DNA of 64,000 nt, from positions 2,046,001-2,110,000 of the forward strand of contig CAWIFQ010000003.1 of NCBI GenBank assembly GCA_963835495.1, given 5' to 3'. This stretch comes from Acaudatibacter sp963835495 (lineage in GTDB: Bacteria > Pseudomonadota > Alphaproteobacteria > Caulobacterales > Caulobacteraceae). Each line of letters opens with the position of its first letter. Positions within the stretch are counted from its first letter, which is position 1. A model generated the notes under the pieces. The model worked only from the letters and a program-made list of their open reading frames with translations. It was not told where the DNA came from and searched no databases. Positions 11,934-20,752 of the stretch are shown here, one piece after another. The position numbers and the translations under genes are program-made.

Positions 11934-12827
11934 ATGCGTTATCGTCCCTTTGGCCGCACCGGCATCGCCGTTTCGGCGCTTTCTCTCGCGCTCAACGGCG
12001 AAACCGAGCGACGGAAGGCGAGCGACTGGCTCGCAATCATCCACACTGCGCTCGAGCACGGCGTCAACGCCTTCGAGATCACCCGACCCTCGCCGGCCCT
12101 GCTCAGCGGCCTCTCCGAGGGAATCGCCACGGTCCGACGGGCCCTGCTGTTCGTGTCGTTGCGCGCCGACCCGAACAAGCGCGGCCGCGAGCTCGACGGC
12201 TGGACCAGCGAAGTGATCGCCGCCGGCGGCCTGGAAGCGATCGACCTCTTCACGATCGAGGCCGCTTCACCCGAGTTCGAGGAGGCGCTGGTCGCCGGGC
12301 TTCGCTTGAAGGACCTGAACCTGGTGCGCCGCCTCGGCGTCGCCGGCTCCGGCGAGCTGCTGGTCGATCACGTCGAGGACCCGTTGTTCGACGCGCTGGT
12401 CATGCAGTTCGGCCTGATGTCCGGGTGGCGAGATCGCAATCTCGTGCGCACCGCGCTGGAGCGGCAGATGGCGGTGATGTCCTACGACCCCTACCCCGCC
12501 CAGCTCGATCAGATGGTGACCGACGACAAGAAGCCGGCCAAGACCGGCTGGTTCAAGCGCCCCGAGCCGCTGGCGACCTCCGGCTCTCACGTGTTCCTGG
12601 AATCCACGCCGGGCTGGACCGCCGAACAGATCTGCGTCGCGCACGCCCTGACCGAGCCGGCCATCACCACGGTGCAGATGCCGGTCAAGGATCTCGAGCA
12701 TCTCGCCGGGCTCGCCGCGGCCCCCGAGCGCAGCCTGCCGGCGCAGATCAGCGCCCAGATCGAAATGTCGCACTTCACTGGCGAACGGACCGTGCGAACG
12801 AGGGCCGGGGACAAGCGTCGCGCTTGA
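11934..12827 (+). CDS. Aldo/keto reductase-like protein lacking the catalytic tetrad
   Basis: The N-terminus RYRPFGRTGIAVSALSLAL and the TIM-barrel-like spacing resemble aldo/keto reductases, but the active-site strand normally reading GxNxFDTAxxYG here reads HGVNAFEITRPSPALL, so the Asp and Tyr are absent, and no obvious catalytic Lys/His pair follows. About 297 residues. It may be a barrel protein that has lost redox activity. It starts two bases after bolA and is followed by grxD, so it probably belongs to that iron-sulfur/thiol unit; its role there is unknown. Confidence 0.7.
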   Translation: MRYRPFGRTGIAVSALSLALNGETERRKASDWLAIIHTALEHGVNAFEITRPSPALLSGLSEGIATVRRALLFVSLRADPNKRGRELDGWTSEVIAAGGLEAIDLFTIEAASPEFEEALVAGLRLKDLNLVRRLGVAGSGELLVDHVEDPLFDALVMQFGLMSGWRDRNLVRTALERQMAVMSYDPYPAQLDQMVTDDKKPAKTGWFKRPEPLATSGSHVFLESTPGWTAEQICVAHALTEPAITTVQMPVKDLEHLAGLAAAPERSLPAQISAQIEMSHFTGERTVRTRAGDKRRA

Positions 12828-12899
12828 CCGGCGCGCCCACGCTCCCTAGCTCTTGGGCCAAGGGTCAACTCCCCATCTGATAGAAAGAGGCTATCGCTC

Positions 12900-13244
12900 A
12901 TGAGCGACGTCGCCGAAGCCAACGCCATCCACGACTTCATCGCCAAGGCCATCGCCGAGCATCCCGTGGTGCTGTTCATGAAGGGCGTGCCCGACAGCCC
13001 GCAATGCGGCTTCTCGGCGATCTGCGTGCAGATCCTCGACCACCTCGGCGCCGACTTCGTCGGCGTCAACGTGCTGCAGAGCGACGATCTGCGACAGGGG
13101 ATCAAGAGCTTCTCGGACTGGCCGACCATCCCGCAGCTCTACGTGAAGGGCGAGTTCGTCGGCGGCGCCGACATCGTGCGCGAGATGTTCCAGTCGGGCG
13201 AGCTGAAGCCGCTGTTGATCGACAAGGGCGTCCTGTCGGCCTAG
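12900..13244 (+). CDS. grxD: Monothiol glutaredoxin (Grx4 type)
   Basis: Monothiol glutaredoxin of 114 residues. The active site is CGFS in VPDSPQCGFSAICVQ near residue 38, preceded by the conserved VVLFMKG; the glutathione-binding WPTIPQLYVKGEFVGG and GGADIVREMF follow. These proteins carry a glutathione-bound [2Fe-2S] cluster and pass clusters to targets, often as a complex with BolA, which is encoded two genes upstream. Start ATG 12900 fits the family. It is probably transcribed with bolA or from the 72-bp spacer just before it. Confidence 0.93.
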   Translation: MSDVAEANAIHDFIAKAIAEHPVVLFMKGVPDSPQCGFSAICVQILDHLGADFVGVNVLQSDDLRQGIKSFSDWPTIPQLYVKGEFVGGADIVREMFQSGELKPLLIDKGVLSA

Positions 13245-13300
13245 CCGCCGCCGCACGCCACAAAGACTTCCTTAGCCGCCGTTAGCCGATAACGGGCCCG

Positions 13301-13943
13301 ATGCGGGCCCTGGCTCCTGAGACCAACATGCGCGCGGCGCTGGCGTTCGGCGCCTATGCGCTGTCGACCGCGCGGATCGGCCACGGTGCGCCCGACTTCT
13401 ACGTGTTCTGGGGGCGCTGGCGGACGCTGGCCTGGATGGCAGCCGCCGGCGCGGCGCTGATCACGGCCAGCCTGGTGTTCGGCTGGCGGCGCTGGGCGGA
13501 ATGGCCGCAGGCGCTGGCGGCCTTCCGGGCGCTTGTGCCGACCGCCACGGACCGGATCAACCCGTCAGCGCTGATCGCCGCGCCCTGGTGGGCGGCCATC
13601 GTCGGCGCGTTCGGCCTTGGCCTGGCGCTGACGCTCTCGGGACCTGGTCGGCCTGATCGGTGGCGCGCTGTGCCTGACGCCCTACGCCCACGCCTAGGAC
13701 CTGGTCCCGCTGACGCCGCTGGCGGCCGCCTGGCTGTTCGAACGCAAGACGCACGGGTGGGGCCTCGCCGCCGCCGGCGGCGCCCTGCTCGGGGGCCTGG
13801 TCGCCAGTCCCGCCGCGGCCCTCGCCTTCCTGGGCGCGGTCGCGGCGCTCAGATCGCGCATCGGCGGGCGCACGATCCTCAGCCGGATCGCGCCCGTCGC
13901 TACGACGAAATTGAACCCTTCGCCGTCAAATCAGGACGCGTAG
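13301..13943 (+). pseudogene. Decayed GT87/DUF2029-like membrane glycosyltransferase fragment
   Basis: The sequence encodes the C-terminal portion of a polytopic membrane protein, probably the DUF2029/GT87 mannosyltransferase type, by the motif LTPYAHAYDLVPLTPLAAAW. Three lesions are visible: the N-terminal half is missing (it begins near APDFYVFWGRW), the frame shifts near 13643 (one extra base before DLVGLIGGALC), and the Tyr codon in AHAYDL is TAG at 13695-13697. The remaining frame continues as membrane segments to a stop at 13941-13943, 13 bases into the end of rpsD. I regard it as a genuine pseudogene. Confidence 0.65.
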
Positions 13944-14548
13944 AACTCGACCACCAGGTTCGGTTCCATCTTCACCGGATAGGGCACCTCGGCCAGCTCC
14001 GGCATGCGCAGGTACTTGGCGGTCATCGCCTTGGGATCGACCTCGACGTAGTCCGGCGTGTCGCGCTCGGCCAGCTGCAGCGCTTCCAGCACCAGCGCCA
14101 TGTTGCGCGAGCGCTCGCGCACCTGCACCACGTCGCCCACCTTCACGCGATAGGACGGGATGTTGACCCGCTTGCCGTTGACCAGGATGTGGCCGTGGTT
14201 GACGAACTGGCGGGCGGCGAACGGCGTCGGCACGAACTTGGCGCGGTAGACGATCGCGTCGAGCCGGCTCTCCAGCAGAGCGATCAGGTTCTCCGAGGTG
14301 TTGCCCTTGCGGCGCGCGGCCTCGTTGTAGGTGCGGCTGAACTGCTTTTCGGTCAGGTTGCCGTAGTAGCCCTTCAGCTTCTGCTTGGCCCGCAGCTGCA
14401 GGCCGAAGTCGGAGACCTTGGACTTGCGGCGCTGGCCGTGTTGGCCGGGACCGTAGGAACGGGCGTTGATCGGCGACTTGGGGCGGCCCCAGATGTTCTC
14501 GCCCATACGCCGGTCGAGCTTGTACTTCGCCGAGTGGCGCTTCGACAT
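13931..14548 (-). CDS. rpsD: 30S ribosomal protein S4
   Basis: Ribosomal protein S4, a 16S rRNA-binding assembly protein, 205 residues and intact. The N-terminal SKRHSAKYKLDRRMGENIWG and ARSYGPGQHGQRR are typical, and the S4 RNA-binding domain is seen as ESRLDAIVYRAKFVPTPFAA then FVNHGHILVNGKRVNIPSY. Start is ATG 14548. It stands alone here, as is usual in alphaproteobacteria. Its 3' end overlaps the decayed GT87-like gene on the other strand. Confidence 0.97.
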   Translation of the reverse strand: MSKRHSAKYKLDRRMGENIWGRPKSPINARSYGPGQHGQRRKSKVSDFGLQLRAKQKLKGYYGNLTEKQFSRTYNEAARRKGNTSENLIALLESRLDAIVYRAKFVPTPFAARQFVNHGHILVNGKRVNIPSYRVKVGDVVQVRERSRNMALVLEALQLAERDTPDYVEVDPKAMTAKYLRMPELAEVPYPVKMEPNLVVEFYAS

Positions 14549-15188
14549 GCTTGGTACTTTCAGTTTTGACGCGGTCCGGTCGTTCCCCTAGCGGAGCGAC
14601 GATCTCAACGGCGGCGCACGCATCACCCGTAAATCTTCGCGCCAGCGAGCGAGCCCGGCGGCGGAAGGGGCGCGTTATTGGCCGCGAACCGCCGGAAAGT
14701 CAAGAATGCCGCGGGGCGCAGCCTTGGGTGCGCGGAAGCAACGTCGGCTCAAGGAATCAGCTGCGTCGAAAATACCTGACCGCTCTGCGCCCCAGGTACT
14801 CGACCGCGAACGCCTCGCGCCAACGAAAACCTCAGCTAGTCGTCGGCCTGAGGGTTCGACAATCCATGCCTTGAAGAACACTGGACACCAAGGTTGCTCA
14901 GGGGAAGACCGAGAACCTCCGCGCGAGTGGCTCATCGGCGACCTGATCACAATTGGCATTACCTTTGATTGTGTCATAACCGTTACGAACCGGCGGCGCG
15001 TAAACCTCGATCGCCTACAGACGGAGGAGGACTTTCCTCAAACTCCGAGGGAAGAACGCCCCAGGGGCCCGCGCCACGCGCCTGACCGCCCGGCCTCGCG
15101 TTAGGATTTACACAACTCTTTCGTGCAATCCACCGCAGCGAGCGCCTGCGAAGCACAGGCGCGATCTGATCCGAGGAAAGATCGTCCC
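14549..15188. other. 640-bp spacer without a recognised gene
   Basis: Divergent spacer between rpsD and a glycosyltransferase gene. It should hold promoters for both. The middle (about 14750-15000) is lower in GC than its surroundings. A GGTTCGACAATCC string near 14851 recalls a tRNA T-loop, but no cloverleaf forms. I see no convincing coding frame or RNA gene. Confidence 0.5.
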
Positions 15189-16730
15189 ATGCAACCTGCG
15201 ACCGTCGCGGGACCGCGGCCGCATGCCTGGCTCGCGGCCCTCGCGCTGGCGGCGCTGACGCTTGCCGTCCGCTGGCCTTTTCACGACGTCGTCGGTGAGG
15301 ATGAGTCGTTCTTTCTCGTCATCGCCCACCAGTGGCGGCTGGGCCTGGCGCCCTATGTCGGCGCGTTCGACGTCAAGCCGCCAGGCCTGTTCGCGATGGT
15401 CGCCGTGGCCGAGGCGCTGTTCGGCTCAGGCGTGGTCGCCATCAAGGCGCTGGAGTGCGCCGCGGTCGCCGCCACCGCGATAACGCTCTACCTGTTCGGC
15501 CGCCGGTTCCTCACCCCAACGGCCGGCTTTCTGGGGGGCGTCCTCTACGTCGCCGCGTCGCTCGACCTGAGCGGCGTCGAGTTGTCGGCGGAATTGCTGG
15601 CGAGCGCCTTCGTCGCCCCGGCGATGCTGATCGGCCTTAGCGCGCTGCGGGCGCGGCGGCCGGCCGTCCTCGTCATCGCCGGGGCGCTGATCGGCGCGGC
15701 GGTCTGCGTCAAGCAGCCGGCGGCGTTCGAAGGCCTTGTTCTGATGGTGGCCACGCTCGAGGCGTCGAAGGGCGCGCGGATCAGGACCAGCCTGGCGCTG
15801 CTGGCGGGCATGGCGATCGCACCGGTCGGCTTCTTGCTGTTCTACGCCCTCACCGGCCATGTCGGGGCGCTGCTCGACGACGCCGTGCTGGGCGCGGTTG
15901 GCCGGATGAAGGGCGACAACCTGAGCTGGGCCGACGCCGTCCTGCGGATGGCGCCGATGCTCAAGCCGGTCATGCCGCTCGTCATCGGGGCCCTGCTGCT
16001 CTGGGTCGAGCGAGGCCGCGTCAGATCGAAGCCGTTCTACCCTGCGCTCATCTTTCTCGCGCGCTGGACCGCAGGCGCTCTGGCTGGCGTGCTGGCGGTC
16101 AAGGCGATGTACGACCACTACTACCTGACGCTCCTCGCGCCGCTCAGCCTGCTGACCGGCGTGTTCATCGACCAGGTCGCGGCGCAGATCGGCCCGCAAC
16201 GATTGCGCGCCCTGAGCCGCGCGGGCCTGGTCGCCGGCGCCCTCGCCTTCCTGCTGCGGCAACCATTACCGCTGCTCGGCCCGGCCGAGGGCGAGGTGGC
16301 TGCCGAGGAGCAGGTCAGCTCGCAACTGCGTGCGCTCGGCGCGCGGCCCGAGGACCACATCCTGGTGCTCGGTCGCCACCTGGCGGTCTATCTGTTCGCC
16401 GCCGCCGAACCGCCGACCGGCGTGTTCCACCCGATGCAGCTGCTGTGCCCATTCCCGCAACTGAACGGACGCGACGCGCTCTCGGAAGCGTTCGCCCACC
16501 GCCCTAACTTCGTGATCCTGCCGGATCCGGCGACGCGGATGCTCTGCGAGCTGCCGCAGAGACGGCGCGAAATCGCCGCGGCGCTCGCCAGCGACTATTG
16601 CGCGGTCGGCCGCTCCGCCAGCTTCGTCTCGAACGGCGCGCCGGACCGGATCACCATCTACGGCCGTCGCGACCGGCTGGGCCGGGCCTGCCGCCCCGAC
16701 ATTCCGCCGCCGGTGGCCCTGCTGACCTGA
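15189..16730 (+). CDS. Polytopic membrane glycosyltransferase (ArnT/PMT-like)
   Basis: A polytopic protein of about 513 residues related to the GT39/GT83 lipid-linked sugar transferases. The first periplasmic loop has VRWPFHDVVGEDESFFLVIA, an acidic motif of the kind used for catalysis in this fold, followed by VGAFDVKPPGLFAMVA. About ten hydrophobic helices follow, then a soluble C-terminal domain of about 130 residues (EDHILVLGRHLAVYLFAA). The donor and acceptor are unknown. Start ATG 15189 follows GAGGAAAG; an in-frame GTG at 15123 would add 22 unlikely residues. No linked envelope-sugar genes are nearby. Confidence 0.75.
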   Translation: MQPATVAGPRPHAWLAALALAALTLAVRWPFHDVVGEDESFFLVIAHQWRLGLAPYVGAFDVKPPGLFAMVAVAEALFGSGVVAIKALECAAVAATAITLYLFGRRFLTPTAGFLGGVLYVAASLDLSGVELSAELLASAFVAPAMLIGLSALRARRPAVLVIAGALIGAAVCVKQPAAFEGLVLMVATLEASKGARIRTSLALLAGMAIAPVGFLLFYALTGHVGALLDDAVLGAVGRMKGDNLSWADAVLRMAPMLKPVMPLVIGALLLWVERGRVRSKPFYPALIFLARWTAGALAGVLAVKAMYDHYYLTLLAPLSLLTGVFIDQVAAQIGPQRLRALSRAGLVAGALAFLLRQPLPLLGPAEGEVAAEEQVSSQLRALGARPEDHILVLGRHLAVYLFAAAEPPTGVFHPMQLLCPFPQLNGRDALSEAFAHRPNFVILPDPATRMLCELPQRRREIAAALASDYCAVGRSASFVSNGAPDRITIYGRRDRLGRACRPDIPPPVALLT

Positions 16731-16750
16731 GGCGCCGCCTGCGGCCGCCG

Positions 16751-18283
16751 CTAGATGTGCGAGACGCCCGGCGGCGCGACCGCCATTTGCAGCTCCAGGT
16801 GAGCGTCGTCCAGCGACTGAGCCGGGGCGGCGGCGCGGCGGCGTTCGAGCTCCTTGCGGGTCAAGGCGTGCGAATCGCGGGTGATGCGGTAGCGCCAGCC
16901 CAGCAGCAGCGGGATCACGAGCAGCAGTGGCAGCAGCACGCCGGCCACCATCCCCAGGCGGATGACCGCGGGCGGATCGACGTGACGAACGTCGGCGGGC
17001 CAGCGCACGACCTGCTGCAGCAGGAAGCCGGCGATGACGGCCCCAACGCCGGCGGTGGCCTTGCCGGAGAAGGCCAGGGCGGCGGAGAACACACCCTCCT
17101 GGCGCCGACCCGTGATCAGCTCCTGCACGTCGATGGTGTCGGCCAGCATCGAGACGAACATGATGCCCAGCAGGGTGCCGAGCCAGGTGCGGACGATCTC
17201 GTTGCTCACCAGGATGACCAGCAGCGCGGACGTGCCGTTGGCGGGCATGAGGCCGGCCAGGCGCAGCACGATCACGACGATGCCGTCCACCATCAGCGCG
17301 CCGAACGTGGCCAGCAGCACCGTCCGTTTGTCGAACACGCGTCCGATCGGGCCCAGGGTGGCGAAGGCGGCTATCGCGCCGATGATTCCCAGCGGGAAGT
17401 ACTGCAGCTGCTCCGGCGCCAGCCCCCAGAAATAGGTGTTTATGTAGAGCCCAAGCGCGTCGGTGGCCCCGGAAATGCCGGCGTAGAGCAGGGCCCCGAT
17501 GAACAGCACCACGAAGTCGCGGTTGACGAAGGTGCTGGAGACGTCGCGCCAGACACGCAGGAAACTGAACCGCGGCGTTTCGGCGACCGGCTGCAGCAGA
17601 TAGGGGACTTCGCGGCGGGTAAGGTGGGTGGTGACGACGACCGCGGCCAGGATCGTCAACGCGGTCACCGGGCCGAACAAGGCGTAGGCCCCCGGATTGA
17701 GCTGGCCCGGATGGTAGGCGGGCGTGCTGGCGAAGATGTAGCGCCACGTGCTGGTCATGAACACCAACGAGCCCACCCAGCCGACGGCGTAGCGCCAGGT
17801 GACGATGGTCGTGCGCTCCTCGTAGTCGTCGGAGAACTCGGCGTAGAGCGCGGTCCACGGCACGACAAACACGCTCATCGAGACGTGCGAGATCACCACC
17901 GCGCCGAACAGCCAGGCCAGCAGCAGCGTTTCCGACAGCCCCGCCGGCGGCGAGAACACCAGGTAGAGCCCAACCGCGATCGGGATCGCTGAGAGGTACA
18001 TCAGCGGATGCCGCCGCCCGAGCCGCGACTTCAGGTGATCCGAGAATGAGCCGAGCAGCGGATCCACGGCCGCATCGATGATCAGCGCCGCGGCGACGAC
18101 GAACGAGGCCTTCAGTGCGTCAACGTGCAGGACCTGATTGTAGTAGAACAGCAGGAAGGTGCTGAAGGCCCAGTTCTTCAGCGCCTCCGGCAGCGCACCG
18201 ATCGCCTGGTAGAACTTGGTGGTGAGGCTGACCTTGCCGACCCGGACGCGTTCGCGCCGATACAGACCCTGCGAAACGCTCAA
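16751..18283 (-). CDS. GPH-family sugar:cation symporter (MFS)
   Basis: A 12-helix transporter of the glycoside-pentoside-hexuronide:cation symporter type. Diagnostic stretches are VDPLLGSFSDHLKSRLGRRH (the helix 2-3 loop with D, R, GRR) and VPWTALYAEFSDDYEERT, which matches the P-Y-x-A-L-x-x-E-L-(T/S)-x-D-Y pattern. About 510 residues with a soluble C-terminus (RKELERRRAAAPAQSLDDAH). The best start is TTG 18283, overlapping the stop of the lipoprotein gene before it (TTGA), so the pair is translationally coupled. The transported sugar is unknown. Confidence 0.82.
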   Translation of the reverse strand: MSVSQGLYRRERVRVGKVSLTTKFYQAIGALPEALKNWAFSTFLLFYYNQVLHVDALKASFVVAAALIIDAAVDPLLGSFSDHLKSRLGRRHPLMYLSAIPIAVGLYLVFSPPAGLSETLLLAWLFGAVVISHVSMSVFVVPWTALYAEFSDDYEERTTIVTWRYAVGWVGSLVFMTSTWRYIFASTPAYHPGQLNPGAYALFGPVTALTILAAVVVTTHLTRREVPYLLQPVAETPRFSFLRVWRDVSSTFVNRDFVVLFIGALLYAGISGATDALGLYINTYFWGLAPEQLQYFPLGIIGAIAAFATLGPIGRVFDKRTVLLATFGALMVDGIVVIVLRLAGLMPANGTSALLVILVSNEIVRTWLGTLLGIMFVSMLADTIDVQELITGRRQEGVFSAALAFSGKATAGVGAVIAGFLLQQVVRWPADVRHVDPPAVIRLGMVAGVLLPLLLVIPLLLGWRYRITRDSHALTRKELERRRAAAPAQSLDDAHLELQMAVAPPGVSHI

Positions 18284-18816
18284 CCGCCGCCCACCGCATT
18301 GCCCGCCACGGGCGCTCCACCGGTGATGTGGAAGGAAGCCAGGAAGTCGGTCAGCGCCGGGTCGTCCTGGCCCGCCGTCGAATCGCCGATCACCTCGTAG
18401 AAGCGGCCGCCGGCTAGGAACACGCGCAGGGTCGCGCGCCATTTGCCGCCGCTCGTCAGCTGGTATTCGCGGCCCATCACACCCTCCGCCGTGGCGGCGT
18501 AGGCCGGGATGCCCGCTGTGGCCGTCATCTGCTTGGCGATGTACCCGGAAGCGGCCTTCGCCAGTTCGTCGAGCGACATGCCGGTCTTGGAAACGTCGGC
18601 GGCCCAGACGGCGAAGTGGCGACCTCCGGCGGTGGCCTCCACGCGATCGGCGCTCGGCGCGCCCGGTTGCTTGGTCTCCACCGGCGTCGCCGGCAACGAG
18701 ACTTTGAACCCCCACGCCGGGTAGGCGTACTCCTTGGTCGGCGGCGCGGCCGGCTTGCAGCCGGCGAGGGCCAGGGCGGCCAGCAGGATCGCCGCGGCGA
18801 GGAAGGGTGCGCGCAT
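18280..18816 (-). CDS. Lipoprotein of unknown function
   Basis: A predicted lipoprotein of 178 residues: signal peptide RAPFLAAAILLAALALAGC with lipobox LAGC. The mature part starts AYPAWGFKVSLPATPVETKQ and ends in a strand-rich domain (GRFYEVIGDSTAGQDD). The alternation resembles small envelope beta proteins, but no family is recognised. It is the first gene of a two-gene unit; its stop overlaps the TTG start of the GPH symporter, suggesting that it assists or accompanies that transporter (inference). It is divergent from the antiporter gene. Confidence 0.72.
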   Translation of the reverse strand: MRAPFLAAAILLAALALAGCKPAAPPTKEYAYPAWGFKVSLPATPVETKQPGAPSADRVEATAGGRHFAVWAADVSKTGMSLDELAKAASGYIAKQMTATAGIPAYAATAEGVMGREYQLTSGGKWRATLRVFLAGGRFYEVIGDSTAGQDDPALTDFLASFHITGGAPVAGNAVGGG

Positions 18817-18913
18817 CCCCCGACCGTGGCCGCCGCCCGCGACGCGGTCAAGCTGCCGTCGCGCGACCGATTGCGCTTGAGAGCCGGAGGGCCGCGGGCG
18901 AGAAACCTCGGCC

Positions 18914-20182
18914 ATGTCGTTCTTCGCCCTCGCCGCACTGTTCATCTGCCTGGTCGCCGCTGGCGGCTGGATCAACGCGCGCACGCTGAAGCTGCCGCAT
19001 GGGGTGGCGATGCTGTTCGTGGGCGCGGCCGGCGCCGCCGCGCTGGCGACCCTGCAATGGCTGGCCCCCGGCCTGGCCAGCGCCCGGGCGGTGACCGCCG
19101 CGGTGGTCGGGATCGACTTCCCCAAGACCGTGCTGGGCTATCTGCTCGGCTTCCTCCTGTTCGCCGGCGCGATGCAGGTGAACCTCTCCGATCTGCGCCG
19201 CCGCTCGCTCTCGGTCTGGACCCTGGCGACCCTGGGGGTGATCGCTTCCACCGTGATCGTCGGCGTCGGCGTCTGGCTGGCGGCGGGCGCGCTGGGGTTC
19301 GCCCTCACCCTGCCCTGGGCGCTTGTGTTCGGGGCGCTGATCAGCCCGACCGACCCAGTGGCCGTGCTGGCGACACTGCGGCGCGGCCAGCTCTCGCCGA
19401 CCCTGCGCGTGGTCCTGCAGGGCGAGGCGCTGTTCAACGACGGCGTCGGCATCGTCATCTTCACCGCCCTGGTCGCGTTCGCGTCCGGCGCCCTGCCGAG
19501 CCCCGGCCAGGCGCTGTTCCAGGTGGTGCTGCAGGCGGCTGGCGGCCTCGCGCTCGGCCTGATCGCCGCCACGGTCGTGATCGCCGCCATCCGCGCCGTC
19601 GACGACTACGTGGTGGAGGTGAGCCTTTCGCTGGCGCTGGCGATGGGCGTCTACGCCGTCGCCCAGGCCATGCACCTCTCCGGTCCGATCGCCGCCGTCG
19701 GCGCGGGCCTGCTGATCGGCGACAACCGTGACGGCGCGACCATGGGCGAAGTCACGCGCGAACACCTCACCAGCTTCTGGCACCTGATCGACGAGTTGCT
19801 GAACGCCGTGCTGTTCTTCCTGCTCGGATTGTTGCTGCTGGTGATCCCGCTGCAGCCGCGCCTCGGCGGCCTGGCGCTGGCCGCCATCGCGCTGGTGCTC
19901 GCCACGCGCATCGTGGTGGTGCTGCCCTGGGGCGCCTACTTTCACCTCCGCCACGAGGAGCGCGGCGCGAACACCATCCTGGTCTGGGGCGGCCTGCATG
20001 GCGCGCTCTCGGTGGCCCTGGCCCTCAGCTTGCCGCCGGTGGCCGCCAAGCCCCTGATCCTCGCCGCGACCTACGCCGTCTGCGCCTTCTCGGTCGCCGT
20101 CCAGGGCATCACCTTCGGCCCGCTGGCCGCGCGGGTCGGCGGGGCGTCCCGAAATGTTTCGGACGTGCAACCGCCACCGTAA
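18914..20182 (+). CDS. Na+/H+ antiporter, CPA1/NhaP type
   Basis: A monovalent cation:proton antiporter of the CPA1 family, 422 residues with about 12 helices. The family's ion-binding motifs are present: ALISPTDPVAVLATLRRG and GEALFNDGVGIVIFTALV, followed by GPIAAVGAGLLIGD and the re-entrant-like WGGLHGALSVALALSLP near residue 355. It acts in the inner membrane in pH and Na+ or K+ homeostasis. It lacks the long cytoplasmic tail found in some NhaP members. Start ATG 18914. It is divergent from the lipoprotein/GPH unit and followed by a non-coding stretch. Confidence 0.88.
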   Translation: MSFFALAALFICLVAAGGWINARTLKLPHGVAMLFVGAAGAAALATLQWLAPGLASARAVTAAVVGIDFPKTVLGYLLGFLLFAGAMQVNLSDLRRRSLSVWTLATLGVIASTVIVGVGVWLAAGALGFALTLPWALVFGALISPTDPVAVLATLRRGQLSPTLRVVLQGEALFNDGVGIVIFTALVAFASGALPSPGQALFQVVLQAAGGLALGLIAATVVIAAIRAVDDYVVEVSLSLALAMGVYAVAQAMHLSGPIAAVGAGLLIGDNRDGATMGEVTREHLTSFWHLIDELLNAVLFFLLGLLLLVIPLQPRLGGLALAAIALVLATRIVVVLPWGAYFHLRHEERGANTILVWGGLHGALSVALALSLPPVAAKPLILAATYAVCAFSVAVQGITFGPLAARVGGASRNVSDVQPPP

Positions 20183-20541
20183 ACGACCCATAATTACGGC
20201 GCCCGAATTGTGGCGCGGCGCCCGGCATGCCCGGCACTCCCGATTGACGATGTCAAAGACCCGTTAAGGTCAGCAACCGTGCGATTGAATCCCAGTCAAT
20301 CCGGCATGTGATCAAGGAGCGGTCTCGCTCGGCGTCGGCGCTGGCTCCGTGCCCATGAAGCCGTCGAGGCGCTTCCCATACCTGCCCGCCGCCTCGGTCG
20401 CGCCGCCACCGTCCCAGGTCGCCGCGTGACGCCTTGTGGGTTCGGGCGCTGAGATTGCATTAACTAAGAGTTGCGCATTGGTTCAGCTAAAGGTGGAACA
20501 ACGGGGCTCTCCCCGCCTTATGATTGGGAAGGAGTAGGTCC
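20183..20541. other. Spacer with promoter region of the 51-aa gene
   Basis: About 360 bp without a convincing gene. The left part is GC-rich and repetitive (GGCGCGGCGCCCGGCATGCCCGG). The right part, 20455-20541, is AT-richer and holds a putative stress-type promoter and a GGAAGGAG ribosome site just before the next gene. Confidence 0.5.
20495..20519 (+). promoter_or_regulatory. Possible EcfG-type promoter
   Basis: GGAAC at 20495-20499 is followed after 16 bases by CCTT, close to the GGAAC-N16/17-CGTT consensus of the alphaproteobacterial general stress sigma factor. The spacer contains the palindrome CGGGGCTCTCCCCG. One of four -10 bases differs, so this is only suggestive. Confidence 0.3.
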
Positions 20542-20697
20542 ATGTATTCGCAATGGCACTACCTGTCGCGGTCAGCGATGGCCAAGGAAATGTCGGAACA
20601 ATCTGAAAACGCCACGCAGAAGAAGTCCTACATAAAGCTATCCATCCATTGGAAGAAGCTTGCCGACGCCGCTGCGTCGGGTTTCCACCCGCGTTGA
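20542..20697 (+). CDS. Small 51-residue protein
   Basis: A short gene not belonging to any larger frame. It has a strong ribosome site (GGAAGGAG about eight bases before ATG). The product is basic and probably helical: it starts MYSQWHYLSRSAMAKEMSEQ and later has QKKSYIKLSIHWKKLADAA. The spacing of Y, A, W and LA resembles small proteins found next to stress-signalling genes in alphaproteobacteria, with an x-Y-L-x-I-A-x-x-W-x-x-L-A pattern; this is recall, not a search. Its neighbours are a response regulator and a HisKA_2 kinase. Confidence 0.65.
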   Translation: MYSQWHYLSRSAMAKEMSEQSENATQKKSYIKLSIHWKKLADAAASGFHPR

Positions 20698-20752
20698 CAC
20701 TGGAGTGATCGAGCTGGCGGCGCCTGGCCGGTCAAGCGCGACGCCTGAGCCG

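Noticed and set aside
14845..14870. GGTTCGACAATCC resembling a tRNA T-arm
   Set aside because: No cloverleaf can be drawn; probably chance.
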